Shown one piece after another: positions 20,445 through 31,332 of a DNA stretch of 64,000 bases. The position numbers were made by a program, and so were the translations under genes. Below the pieces are notes generated by a model, which saw only the letters and a program-made list of their open reading frames with translations, was not told where the DNA came from and searched no databases. The stretch covers positions 166,705 through 230,704 of the forward strand of contig CACILM010000001.1 in the NCBI GenBank assembly GCA_902587515.1, written 5' to 3'. The stretch comes from an uncultured Pelagibacteraceae bacterium. GTDB lineage: Bacteria > Pseudomonadota > Alphaproteobacteria > Pelagibacterales > Pelagibacteraceae. The first letter of the stretch is position 1, and the number at the start of each line of letters is the position of its first letter.

Positions 20445-21839
20445 ATGGATAAAATTAATACAAAAAAGAATAATATTTATGTTTCAGAAGAAGAAAAAAC
20501 ACTTGTATGGGACGATATTCAAACATCATTTAAAAAAACCTTTGGTAATGAAATTTATAACAGTTGGCTTCAAAAAATATCTTTAGTCAAAGAATACAAT
20601 GATTATCTAATATTAGGAGTACCCACTAGGTTTTTTAGGGATTGGATAGTTTCAAGATATTTAGACAAAATTCTGGAACAAGTTAAAGGTTTTAAACTAA
20701 GCTTAAATAGAATTGAATTTAAAATAATTGATGAAGTAAAACAAAGCCAAGAGTTTATAAAAATAAACGAACTTAATAAAGTTACTGAAATAAAAGACTC
20801 AATACTGAACTATAATAGGTTAAATCCAAACCTAAATTTCGAAAATTTCATACAGGGCAAAAGCAATGACATAGCCTTATCCTACTCGAAAAAGGTTTGT
20901 GAGCACATTTCAAGATACAACCCTCTTTATATTTGTGGTGGTGTTGGACTAGGAAAGACCCATTTACTCAATGCTATTGGTTTAGCTTTACAAAATGAGA
21001 ATAACGTAATGTTTATATCAGCCGAAAGGTTCATGTATCATTTTATTAAATCTATAAAGAAAAACGATATGGTAAATTTTAAAGATTTTTTCAGAAAATC
21101 CTCAGTTTTCATTATTGATGATATTCAATTTATAAGTGGAAAAGAAAGTTTACAGGAAGAATTTTTTCATACTTTCAATAGTTTAATGGATAAAGGTTCC
21201 CAAATAATAATATCTTCAGACAGGTCTCCCGCGAAATTAGACAAAGTTCAGGATAGAATTAAATCGAGATTATCAGGAGGTTTAGTAGTTGACATAGATT
21301 CTCCTGATCTTGAACTTAAATCAAAAATAATTAAGAAAAAAATAGAGGAAATAGAAATTCAATTTAAAGAAAATATTAATTTAAGTGATGAAGTTATTAA
21401 TTTTATAGCGAGTGAAACTAAAACTAATATTAGAGAATTAATTGGCGTTCTAAACAGAGTAATAGCGTTTAGCAGGGTGCATAACAAAATTCTAAACATT
21501 TCTGATTGTAAAAATATTTTAAGAGATGTATTTAATCAAATAAGAGTAATCACAGTAGATAAAATTCAGAATGTCGTGTCAAATTATTTTAACATTTCAT
21601 TAAGCGATATGCTCTCACAAAGACGATCAAGACCATTAGCAAGACCAAGACAAATCGCAATGTTTTTAGCAAAAAAGATGACATCAAGATCACTTCCAGA
21701 AATAGGTAGAAGATTTGCAAATAGAGACCATACAACTGTGATTCATGCAGTCAAAACAATTTCACGTTTAGCTGACCAGGATGACGAAATGAAAAAAAAT
21801 ATCAATCAGATACAAAGCTTGTTACTTGAACAACAATAA
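20445..21839 (+). CDS. dnaA: Chromosomal replication initiator protein DnaA
   Basis: Protein of 464 residues with all four DnaA domains: an N-terminal helicase-interaction domain (WDDIQTSFKKTFG...YNSWLQ), a variable linker, an AAA+ ATPase with Walker A GGVGLGKTHL (165-174) and Walker B IIDDIQF (from 223), and a C-terminal DNA-binding domain with the signature RPLARPRQIAMFLAKK and the box-reading helix NRDHTTVIHAVKTI. It opens the origin in its ATP form. It sits 228 bp after rpsT and directly before dnaN with no gap. The upstream region holds dyads and repeats described separately. Confidence 0.99.
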   Translation: MDKINTKKNNIYVSEEEKTLVWDDIQTSFKKTFGNEIYNSWLQKISLVKEYNDYLILGVPTRFFRDWIVSRYLDKILEQVKGFKLSLNRIEFKIIDEVKQSQEFIKINELNKVTEIKDSILNYNRLNPNLNFENFIQGKSNDIALSYSKKVCEHISRYNPLYICGGVGLGKTHLLNAIGLALQNENNVMFISAERFMYHFIKSIKKNDMVNFKDFFRKSSVFIIDDIQFISGKESLQEEFFHTFNSLMDKGSQIIISSDRSPAKLDKVQDRIKSRLSGGLVVDIDSPDLELKSKIIKKKIEEIEIQFKENINLSDEVINFIASETKTNIRELIGVLNRVIAFSRVHNKILNISDCKNILRDVFNQIRVITVDKIQNVVSNYFNISLSDMLSQRRSRPLARPRQIAMFLAKKMTSRSLPEIGRRFANRDHTTVIHAVKTISRLADQDDEMKKNINQIQSLLLEQQ

Positions 21840-22955
21840 ATGCAATTTGAAGTCAAAAGAGACACATTATTAAAATCTTTAAATTTCGTCCAAGGTATCG
21901 TTGAAAAGAAAAATACATTACCTATTCTTTCAAATGTCTTGCTTCAATTAAAAGAAAAAAAACTATCAATAGTAGCCACAGATTTAGATATTATTTTTTA
22001 TGATCAAATTGATGAGGTAAAAATTCAAACAGAAGGAAGCACTACTACCTCTGCAGCAATACTATATGATATTTTAAGGAAAATTCCTTCAAACTCAGAG
22101 ATAAGATTTGAATTGAAATCTGAAAACAAATTAAGTCTAAAAAGTGATAATGCAGACTTTAATCTTCTTTGCTTACCAACTGATAATTTTCCAACTTTTT
22201 CAGATGAATTTGACGGTCAAGAATTAAATCTTAATAGTGGCAAATTCTTAAAACTTCTTAATAAAACAAAGATATCGATTTCTAATGACGACACAAGACA
22301 TTATTTAAATGGTGTATATATTCACCTAACAGAAATACAAGGAAGAAATTTTCTAACAGGGGTGGCTACTGATAGTCATAGGCTATCGTCAAGTAGTGTG
22401 GAGATTAAAAATATTAACAATTTTTCTGCACTAATTTTACCCAGAAAAACTGTTTACCAACTTTGTTCTTTGTTATCCGAGACCACGGAAACTTTAGTTA
22501 TTCAATTAAGTGAGAACAAAATAAAATTTTCAATAGGAAATATGAAATTAGTTTCAAAAGTAATTGATGGAAAATTTCCTGATTATAGAAAAGTTGTACC
22601 AACCAACAATCAAAAAACACTCATTGTTTCATCTAAAGACTTTATAAACTCAATAGAGAGAGTCGCAAGTGTCTCGATTGATAGAAAAGAGGGTGTAAAA
22701 CTCTTAATAAATAAAGATAATGTTCAGCTTTCAGTAAATAGCGCTAACTCAGGGGATGGAAATGAAAAAATTAGTGCTGAGTTTAACTCAGAAAATCTAA
22801 ATATTAGCTTTAATTCAAAATATCTTATTGATATAGCTTCAGAAGTAGAGGATCAAAAGTTAAAAATAAATTTAAAAGATTCAGTTTCGCCAGTTTTAAT
22901 AGAGGATATTTCTGATAAAAATAGTTATTATGTTATTATGCCAATGAAAATCTAG
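21840..22955 (+). CDS. dnaN: DNA polymerase III subunit beta (sliding clamp)
   Basis: Protein of 371 residues, the normal length, with three clamp domains. It opens MQFEVKRDTLLKSLNFVQGIVEKKNTLPILSNVLL, contains ATDSHRLS in the middle and ends YYVIMPMKI, the conserved C-terminal MP[M/V]R/K-type end that forms the protein-binding pocket. The clamp tethers DNA polymerase III. Its ATG follows the dnaA stop directly. recF, often the next gene, is absent; a 135-bp spacer leads to gyrB. Confidence 0.98.
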   Translation: MQFEVKRDTLLKSLNFVQGIVEKKNTLPILSNVLLQLKEKKLSIVATDLDIIFYDQIDEVKIQTEGSTTTSAAILYDILRKIPSNSEIRFELKSENKLSLKSDNADFNLLCLPTDNFPTFSDEFDGQELNLNSGKFLKLLNKTKISISNDDTRHYLNGVYIHLTEIQGRNFLTGVATDSHRLSSSSVEIKNINNFSALILPRKTVYQLCSLLSETTETLVIQLSENKIKFSIGNMKLVSKVIDGKFPDYRKVVPTNNQKTLIVSSKDFINSIERVASVSIDRKEGVKLLINKDNVQLSVNSANSGDGNEKISAEFNSENLNISFNSKYLIDIASEVEDQKLKINLKDSVSPVLIEDISDKNSYYVIMPMKI

Positions 22956-23036
22956 TTTTCATCTACTTTAGATTTTTTTTTATTTTTTGCCTCAAAACTG
23001 TTGCTATTGAATAATTCTAGCTCATATTGATCTTAG

Positions 23037-25151
<2,115 letters not shown>

Positions 25152-25158
25152 TTAAATA

Positions 25159-26442
25159 ATGAACTTTTCAACTCTTTTTCGAACAAAAGAGAACTTAAGC
25201 TTAGATAAAAATACATTAACAATCTTAAGGTATATAGCCATTATTGGCCAAATCCTAGCAATTAGTATTGTTTTTTATTACTTAAATTTACCGTTTCCAA
25301 TTTTAGAAAGTTACTTAATCATATCATTGGGCTTAGCCACAAACTTGTATCTCCAATTTGGGATCAAAATCAATCAATTAAAAGATTTTTATGCTGCTCC
25401 TTTCCTTCTTATCGATTTAGTGCAATTAAGTGCTCTTCTTTATTTGACAGGAGGAATATTTAATCCTTTCTCTTTCTTACTAGTAATCCCAGCTATTGTT
25501 TCTTCAACATTTCTAAGTATGGGTACAACGATAATATTAGGTTTAATAACATCTTTACTTTTGTTTACCATATCATTTTTTCATTTACCTTTACCAGGAG
25601 AGGACATGAATTTGTTACATTTTCCAAATTTTTATAAAATTGGAATTATTATCTCTATATTGATTGGCTTAATATTTTTAAGTTACTTCGGCATACGTTT
25701 TTCTGGTGAAAAAAAGAAAACGGAGAAAGCTTTTAAAAAACTTCAAGAAGTAATTTATAAAGAGTATGAATTAGAGTCCCTAGGGGGGCAAGCAGCAGCA
25801 GCAGCACATTCACTAGGTACACCGCTAGCTACAATAAGTGTAGTTGCTAAAGAATTGAAAAAAGAAATTGGAGAAAACAACGAGTTATCTAAAGACATTG
25901 ATCTGTTAATTAGTCAATCAAAAAGATGTAGTGAAATTCTAAAAAGAATTTCAAAAAAACAAATAGAGGAAGATAAATTTTTTAGCTCAACGAAATTAGA
26001 AAATTTACTTGAGGAAATCATAAATTCTTTCAAAGAAACTTCTTCTAAAGAAATTTCTTTAGTTTCTGACAATGATAAAAATAAAATTGATATTCAAAGA
26101 TCAGCTGAAATGATCTATGGGTTAAGAAATTTTATAGGCAATGCGATTAAATTTTCAAAAAGTAAAGTTAATATTTTTTTGATGAGCAACGATAAAGAGA
26201 TAAAAATCATAGTAAATGATGATGGGCCAGGATTTCCCAAAGATATTATTGAAAAATTGGGAGAACCCTACATAAAATCTAGATCATTAGAATTAAATTC
26301 AAACTCAGGCCTGGGCCTTGGAACTTTCTTAGGCAAAACTTTATTAGAGAGACAAAATGCTAAGCTTATATTTAAAGATGATAAAAATTTAGGTGGTGCT
26401 TCAGTAGTAATTAGCTGGTCTCCTAAGAATATTTTACTTTAA
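25159..26442 (+). CDS. regB: Redox-sensing histidine kinase RegB/PrrB/ActS
   Basis: Protein of 427 residues. About six membrane helices fill residues 20-190. The loop GGIFNPF (98-104) matches the GGxxNPF ubiquinone-binding heptapeptide of RegB. The phospho-acceptor His217 lies in AAAAAHSLGTPLATI, the RegB-type H-box. Cys257 in SKRCSEIL corresponds to the redox-active cysteine. ATP-binding N, G1 and G2 boxes follow (NDDGPGFP, GLGLGTFLGK). The kinase is expected to respond to the quinone pool and to phosphorylate RegA. It lies 7 bp after gyrB, while the regulator gene is 4.3 kb away beyond a polyamine operon. Confidence 0.93.
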   Translation: MNFSTLFRTKENLSLDKNTLTILRYIAIIGQILAISIVFYYLNLPFPILESYLIISLGLATNLYLQFGIKINQLKDFYAAPFLLIDLVQLSALLYLTGGIFNPFSFLLVIPAIVSSTFLSMGTTIILGLITSLLLFTISFFHLPLPGEDMNLLHFPNFYKIGIIISILIGLIFLSYFGIRFSGEKKKTEKAFKKLQEVIYKEYELESLGGQAAAAAHSLGTPLATISVVAKELKKEIGENNELSKDIDLLISQSKRCSEILKRISKKQIEEDKFFSSTKLENLLEEIINSFKETSSKEISLVSDNDKNKIDIQRSAEMIYGLRNFIGNAIKFSKSKVNIFLMSNDKEIKIIVNDDGPGFPKDIIEKLGEPYIKSRSLELNSNSGLGLGTFLGKTLLERQNAKLIFKDDKNLGGASVVISWSPKNILL

Positions 26443-26450
26443 GGGTAAAC

Positions 26451-27497
26451 TTATTTTGGTTCTTGTTGTGTTAAACAATGTATCGCTCCAAAGCCCCAAA
26501 TTAATTCAGAACAATCTATTGGAATAATTTTTCTATTATAAAATTCCTTTTTAAAAATTTTGATTACTATTTTATCTTTAGGGTCATTGAAAGTAGGTAA
26601 TAAAACAAATTTATTAAAGATATAAAAGTTTAAATACGATGCTGGAACTCTTATTTTATTTATATAAATAGGTCTAGGCATAGGAATTTTTTTAATTCTA
26701 ATTTGTGAAGAATTAATTTTGATTTTTTTCAAAATTTTAAAGTTTTCATCAAGATTTTTGAAATTTTTATCTTTTTTATTATTTTCGTAAGCAAGAAAAA
26801 CTTTATTATGTTTTACAAATCTTGCAATATCATCAACATGACCATGAGTATCATCTCCCTCAATTCCTTTATTTAGCCAAATAACTTTTTTTGCTCCCAA
26901 AAATCTTTTGAATATACGATTATAATTTTTTATTTTTAAGAAAGAATTTCTTTGTTGAATTTTACTTAATAAGCATTCTTTGGTTGTAAGTAGTAAACCT
27001 TTTCCGTTAACATCGATCGCTCCCCCCTCGAGAACTATTGGCTTTTTATTAAACTTTGGGGTGATGATATTTCCTTTGTAATGTTTTTTTATTCTCAAAT
27101 TGACTTTATTATCCGCCCTATAATTTTTATATTTAGCCCAACCATTAAATTTCCAATTCAATAAAATATTTTGATTTTTTTTATCCTTAATAAATATTGG
27201 CCCTGTATCTCTCATCCATACCCTATCTGTTTTACAAATAATAAATTTTACATTTTTTACTTTTGCATTATTTTTTCTAAGCAATCTTTTAATTGCCTTC
27301 TTAGAATTGAAGTTTTTAATTAATAGATTTACTTCCTGAGACTTAGTAATTTTAGAGATTATTTCAGCAAATATCTTAGGGATATTTTTAAATTTGCCTG
27401 GCCAATCATTTTTATTATAAGGCCATCCTATTAATGTAGATTGTTGTCTTTCCCATTCAGCTGGCATCCTGAGAAGAGATTTTGTTATTCTAGGCAT
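26451..27497 (-). CDS. aguA: Agmatine deiminase
   Basis: Protein of 348 residues of the guanidino-modifying superfamily. It starts with MPAEWERQQSTLIGWP. Motifs are VWMRDTGP (substrate-binding), VLEGGAIDVNGKG, GIEGDDTHGHVDDIARFV with catalytic His and Asp, and the nucleophile Cys341 in GAIHCLTQQEP. It converts agmatine to N-carbamoylputrescine plus ammonia. Its start overlaps aguB by 8 bp, so the two steps are made together. It is the last gene of the polyamine operon and runs tail to tail with regB. Confidence 0.95.
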   Translation of the reverse strand: MPRITKSLLRMPAEWERQQSTLIGWPYNKNDWPGKFKNIPKIFAEIISKITKSQEVNLLIKNFNSKKAIKRLLRKNNAKVKNVKFIICKTDRVWMRDTGPIFIKDKKNQNILLNWKFNGWAKYKNYRADNKVNLRIKKHYKGNIITPKFNKKPIVLEGGAIDVNGKGLLLTTKECLLSKIQQRNSFLKIKNYNRIFKRFLGAKKVIWLNKGIEGDDTHGHVDDIARFVKHNKVFLAYENNKKDKNFKNLDENFKILKKIKINSSQIRIKKIPMPRPIYINKIRVPASYLNFYIFNKFVLLPTFNDPKDKIVIKIFKKEFYNRKIIPIDCSELIWGFGAIHCLTQQEPK

Positions 27498-28365
27498 CTC
27501 TTGGATTTTTAAGTAGTCCTTTATAATAGTCTATTCTTCTATCTCTAAAAAAAGGCCAATGTTGTCTTGAGGTCTCTACTTTTTTGAAATCAATTTCACA
27601 AATTAAAATGTTTTCTTTTAAACTGGCCTTTTTAACAACGTTACCACTTGGATCAAATATTACACTATTCCCCCAGAACTCTATTTTTTTATTACCTTGT
27701 TTTTCAATTCCAACTCTATTTACTGCAGCAACATATATACCATTAGCTATTGCGTGAGACCTTTGAATTGAAAGCCAGGACTCGAGTTGCGACTTACCAA
27801 ATTTCCTTTTTTCTTTTGGATGCCATCCAATAGCGGTTGGATAAAAAATAATTTCTGCTCCTTTAAGAGCTGTTAATCTTGCTGCCTCAGGAAACCATTG
27901 ATCCCAACAAATTAAAGTTCCTAAATTACCTTTTGAAGTCTTAAAAGATTTGAAACCTAAATCTCCAGGAGCAAAATAAAATTTCTCATAAAATTGTGGA
28001 TCATCAGGGATATGCATTTTTCTGTATTTTCCTAAAAGCTTACCTTTTTCATTAATTACAATGCTACTATTGTGATACAGCCCGGAGGTCTTCTTCTCAA
28101 ATAATGAAATAATTAAAATAATTTTCAGTTCTCTAGCAAGTGCAGAAAATAAGTTACTGCTAGGCCCTGGTATTTTCTCAGCGAAATTAAAGTTTTTATG
28201 ACTTTCAATCTGACAGAAATATTTTGTCATGAATAACTCTGGTAAGCAAATTACTTTTGCACCTTTTTTTGCTGCAGAATTAATTTTGTCGACAGCATTT
28301 TGAATATTTTTTTTTGGGTCAGACGACATTTTCATCTGCACTAATGCTATCTTCGTTTTACTCAT
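27490..28365 (-). CDS. aguB: N-carbamoylputrescine amidase
   Basis: Nitrilase-superfamily protein of 291 residues with the catalytic triad Glu43 (CLPELF), Lys116 (YRKMHIPDDP) and Cys153 (LICWDQWFPEAAR). The CWDQWFPE form and the FAPGDLGF segment are typical of the plant/bacterial AguB group. It hydrolyses N-carbamoylputrescine to putrescine, carbon dioxide and ammonia. Placement between a deoxyhypusine-synthase-like gene (6 bp) and aguA (overlap) supports the polyamine role. Confidence 0.95.
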   Translation of the reverse strand: MSKTKIALVQMKMSSDPKKNIQNAVDKINSAAKKGAKVICLPELFMTKYFCQIESHKNFNFAEKIPGPSSNLFSALARELKIILIISLFEKKTSGLYHNSSIVINEKGKLLGKYRKMHIPDDPQFYEKFYFAPGDLGFKSFKTSKGNLGTLICWDQWFPEAARLTALKGAEIIFYPTAIGWHPKEKRKFGKSQLESWLSIQRSHAIANGIYVAAVNRVGIEKQGNKKIEFWGNSVIFDPSGNVVKKASLKENILICEIDFKKVETSRQHWPFFRDRRIDYYKGLLKNPRDA

Positions 28366-28371
28366 TTTTTT

Positions 28372-29418
28372 TTAATTGAATAAATTTTGAAAATTTCTTT
28401 TTTCTCTTGCTTGCCAATGTTTACGATGAAACGCATCGCTTGCTATTAGGGGTAATACACTTGTAGCTTCAGCAAACACCATTTGTTCCTTTGTCACATC
28501 CACTTTACCCCATGAACTTGCTTCTTTTAAGGTAGAACTACTACAAGCACCATCTCTCGTATCTGCCACAGTAATTTGAATAGCGTATTTATGCATATCT
28601 ACCTTTTTACCTAATAACTCCGCGCAAACCACTGTATCCTGAATAAAATTTTTGGGTACCCCACCTCCAACCATTAATAATCCCGATTGTTTTGATTTGA
28701 GTTTAATTTCAGTTATTTCTCTGAACTCTCTTATTGAGTCTATAGTGATATGCTTTTCTGGATTTTGTTCCTGATGCATTACAAGCCCAAATCCTGCTGA
28801 ACTATCTGTGAAAGCGGGACAAAATATAGGAACATTACTATCATAAGCAGTTTCTATTAATGAGTTTTTTTTCTTAGAATTTGTTTTTAAATATTTTCCG
28901 AGTTCTTTAATAAATTCTCTTGAGGTATATGATTTAGGTTTTAGAGAATTAGCAATATCGCATATAGTTTTGTCACATGCTTGAAGCTCCTCTTCATCAA
29001 TATAAGTGTCATATATCCTGTCAATATAGTTGTTTCTTAGTTCAGTATCATCCTGAAACTGGGATCCCTGATAATGCTTGAAACCTAGAGCTTCAAAAAA
29101 ATCCATATCTATAATCGAGGCTCCTGTAGCCACAATAGCATCAACCATGTTATATTTTACTAAATCAGTGTATAAATCCATGCATCCACCTGCTGAAGTT
29201 GAGCCTGCTAAAGTTAAAAAAATCGAACAATCTTTATCTGCAAGCATTTCATTATAAATAGCTGCCGCTCTAGCTGTATCTCTAGAAGTGAAAGACATCT
29301 TACTCATACCATCAATAATCTTACGAGCATCAAAAGACTTGATATCGATGTGTTCAACTGGGGAATTAAGTAAGGATTTTTTATTGTGTCCGATTTTCGG
29401 ACTATTTTTTTTATTCAT
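28372..29418 (-). CDS. Deoxyhypusine-synthase-like protein, probable homospermidine/spermidine-forming enzyme
   Basis: Protein of 348 residues of the deoxyhypusine synthase family. Visible are MSFTSRDTARAAAIYNEML, the NAD-site segment FLTLAGSTSAGGCMDLY, DAIVATGASIIDMDF, GGGVPKNFIQDTV and the catalytic-lysine region SSWGKVDVT (Lys305, matching the lysine that carries the aminobutyl intermediate). Bacteria have no eIF5A, so protein hypusination is unlikely. Bacterial members are thought to move the aminobutyl group to a small amine, giving homospermidine or spermidine. Its place between a PLP decarboxylase and aguB-aguA puts it after putrescine. The acceptor is not readable from sequence. Confidence 0.88.
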   Translation of the reverse strand: MNKKNSPKIGHNKKSLLNSPVEHIDIKSFDARKIIDGMSKMSFTSRDTARAAAIYNEMLADKDCSIFLTLAGSTSAGGCMDLYTDLVKYNMVDAIVATGASIIDMDFFEALGFKHYQGSQFQDDTELRNNYIDRIYDTYIDEEELQACDKTICDIANSLKPKSYTSREFIKELGKYLKTNSKKKNSLIETAYDSNVPIFCPAFTDSSAGFGLVMHQEQNPEKHITIDSIREFREITEIKLKSKQSGLLMVGGGVPKNFIQDTVVCAELLGKKVDMHKYAIQITVADTRDGACSSSTLKEASSWGKVDVTKEQMVFAEATSVLPLIASDAFHRKHWQAREKRNFQNLFN

Positions 29419-30599
29419 TAAGCTACTAAAGAACCAACTTTATCATTAGCATTATCGTACATAGATATAATTGGTTTGTCACTTAATTCGTGAATATCAT
29501 TTGAATAAAAACCGTTGAAGTTTGTTCTGAAAGTAAGACTGTAAGCTCCTAACTGACCTAACTCTATATAATCACCTTCTTTAATATTATTTGGTAACAA
29601 AAAAGGTCCTTTCATATAATCTAATCCATCACAAGTTGGTCCAAAAAAACTAAAAGCAGTTAGTTTTTTAGACTGAATTCTTCCGCTTGTAATCATCTTT
29701 GATGGCAAAACAAAGTTTGGTGCCCCAGCGTCAAATAAAGATCCATATGTTCCGTCATTAATGTACAAGCTATTTTTTTTTCTTAAAATAACTTTAACAA
29801 TTGTAGATCCACTTTCTGCTACAAGAGCTCTTCCTGGTTCACATATAATTTCTGGTAATTTATTTAACTTCAGGTTACTTAGCTCTTTTTTAATTTCTTC
29901 CATATAATTTATTAATGGCTCAGGATTAAGATCTGGATATATAGAAGGGAATCCTCCACCAACATTAATTGTATTCGGAACTATTTTTGTTTTTTTAATT
30001 ATATTTCCGATTTCACGAATTCCTTTTGAGTAAGAAATTTTATGCATACATTGAGAGCCAACGTGGAAACTTATTCCAAGTTTTTTTGAATGTTCCTTAC
30101 ATAATCTTACTAATCCTAAAGCTTCAGAAGGAAGTGCTCCAAATTTTCTTGAAAGATCTATTTCTGCGTGCTCATTTGAAATTGCAATTCTTACAAACAA
30201 CTCTAAATCTTTTGCTTGATTAGTAGCCTCTAGAATTTTCCTTAACTCGTCTTTACTGTCTAGAGAAAAACTTCTAACTCCGTAATTAAAATATGCTGAC
30301 GATATACTCTCTTTACTTTTGATAGTATGCATAAAATGTAACTTCACATCTGACTTAATTTTATTAAGAAGTTTTATTTCATTTAGTGAGGCAACATCAA
30401 ATTCATTTATACCATTAGCAATGATCTGTTTAATAATTTTTTCGTTTGGATTTGTTTTTACGGCGTAGAGTATCTTTCCTGGAAAATTTTCTTTAAAAAA
30501 TTTTACGGATTTTTTAATCTCGTTAAGCCGTATACAATATACGGGGTAATCTGGTTGTAGTGAGTTAACTAGTTCGTTAACTGTTTTAAATTTTCCCAT
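29418..30599 (-). CDS. Ornithine/lysine/arginine-type PLP decarboxylase (alanine-racemase fold)
   Basis: The frame is open from a GTG at 30629, but the ATG at 30599 is preferred because GAGGG lies 9 bp upstream. This gives 393 residues. The PLP lysine is in ILYAVKTNPN (Lys48 from this start), with later HVGSQ, GGGFPS, CEPGRALVAESG and FGPTCDGLD, whose cysteine and aspartate reach the partner active site. The fold-III family covers ornithine, lysine, arginine and diaminopimelate decarboxylases. The WGPTCDGLD-like motif and the operon favour ornithine decarboxylase, giving putrescine. Lysine activity remains possible. Its stop overlaps the next start by one base. Confidence 0.85.
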   Translation of the reverse strand: MGKFKTVNELVNSLQPDYPVYCIRLNEIKKSVKFFKENFPGKILYAVKTNPNEKIIKQIIANGINEFDVASLNEIKLLNKIKSDVKLHFMHTIKSKESISSAYFNYGVRSFSLDSKDELRKILEATNQAKDLELFVRIAISNEHAEIDLSRKFGALPSEALGLVRLCKEHSKKLGISFHVGSQCMHKISYSKGIREIGNIIKKTKIVPNTINVGGGFPSIYPDLNPEPLINYMEEIKKELSNLKLNKLPEIICEPGRALVAESGSTIVKVILRKKNSLYINDGTYGSLFDAGAPNFVLPSKMITSGRIQSKKLTAFSFFGPTCDGLDYMKGPFLLPNNIKEGDYIELGQLGAYSLTFRTNFNGFYSNDIHELSDKPIISMYDNANDKVGSLVA

Positions 30600-30651
30600 T
30601 TCATGTGTCCCTCGCGTTAAATTACACAAAGATTTTTTAAAAAATTTAATA

Positions 30652-30688
30652 AAAAAAACCTTATTTATTTCGCGTTTAAGGTTTTTTT
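30652..30688. terminator. Bidirectional terminator-like hairpin between the polyamine operon and regA
   Basis: AAAAAAACCTTA (30652-30663) and TAAGGTTTTTTT (30677-30688) form a perfect 12-bp inverted repeat with a 13-nt loop, with A/T runs on both flanks. It looks like an intrinsic terminator in either direction. Yet both neighbouring genes point away from it, so it can act only on a leader or on transcription entering from outside. It lies 53 bp before the decarboxylase ATG and could be an attenuator of the polyamine operon. Confidence 0.6.
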
Positions 30689-30723
30689 GACTCTATGTAA
30701 AGAAAAAAAACATTTTTGTCGTG

Positions 30724-30753
30724 TTGAAATTTTGTCAACAGCACCTATATAAC
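30724..30753 (+). promoter_or_regulatory. Sigma-70-like promoter of regA
   Basis: TTGAAA (30724-30729), a 16-bp spacer and TATATA (30746-30751), or TATAAC (30748-30753) with an 18-bp spacer. The start codon follows at 30759, so initiation near 30758-30760 would give a leaderless regA mRNA. No Shine-Dalgarno sequence precedes the ATG. Confidence 0.55.
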
Positions 30754-30758
30754 TTTTT

Positions 30759-31331
30759 ATGAGATCGCAAAAAAACGTCCCAGAGCAGCTAAAATTGGCA
30801 GACTTTGCTGATAAATCGCTATTAATCCTTGATGATGACGATCCCTTAAGGGGTAGGCTTGCAAGAGCCATGGAGAAGAAAGGATTTCAAGTTAAAGAGG
30901 CTAAATCAGTAGCCGAGGGTCTTAATATTGCTAAAACAGCACCTACAGCCTTTGCTGTGGTCGACCTTAGGCTTGAGGATGGCAATGGATTGGATGTTGT
31001 TAAAGAACTCTCGAAAAATAAAAAAGATAGCAGAATTGTAATGTTAACGGGATACGGGAATCTACCTACGGCTGTAGCTGCAGTGAAAGAAGGCGCAATC
31101 GATTATATAGCTAAACCAGTTGATGCGGACGATGTTGAGTCTGCTTTATTAGCATCGCCAGAGTCAAAAGCAAAACCACCTGAAAATCCAATGTCAGCAG
31201 ATAGAGTGAAATGGGAACATATTCACCGAGTTTTTGAGTTATGTAATAGAAATGTTTCCGAAACAGCTCGAAGACTTAAGATGCACAGAAGAACGCTGCA
31301 AAGAATTCTCTCTAAAAGATCTCCAAGATAA
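30759..31331 (+). CDS. regA: Redox response regulator RegA/PrrA/ActR
   Basis: Protein of 190 residues. A receiver domain spans about 18-135, with acidic pocket LDDDD (24-28), phospho-acceptor Asp69 (VVDLRLEDG), Thr in MLTGYG and Lys in YIAKPVDADD. A proline-containing linker (AKPPENPMSADRVKWEHI) leads to a Fis-type helix-turn-helix, CNRNVSETARRLKMHRRTLQRIL, almost the invariant sequence of alphaproteobacterial RegA. It regulates respiration and redox-linked genes when phosphorylated by RegB. No senC gene is adjacent, unlike the photosynthetic relatives. Confidence 0.95.
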   Translation: MRSQKNVPEQLKLADFADKSLLILDDDDPLRGRLARAMEKKGFQVKEAKSVAEGLNIAKTAPTAFAVVDLRLEDGNGLDVVKELSKNKKDSRIVMLTGYGNLPTAVAAVKEGAIDYIAKPVDADDVESALLASPESKAKPPENPMSADRVKWEHIHRVFELCNRNVSETARRLKMHRRTLQRILSKRSPR

Positions 31332-31332
31332 C

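Noticed and set aside
30600..30629. Decarboxylase start at GTG 30629
   Set aside because: The region encodes ten residues not expected in this family, while GAGGG supports the ATG at 30599.
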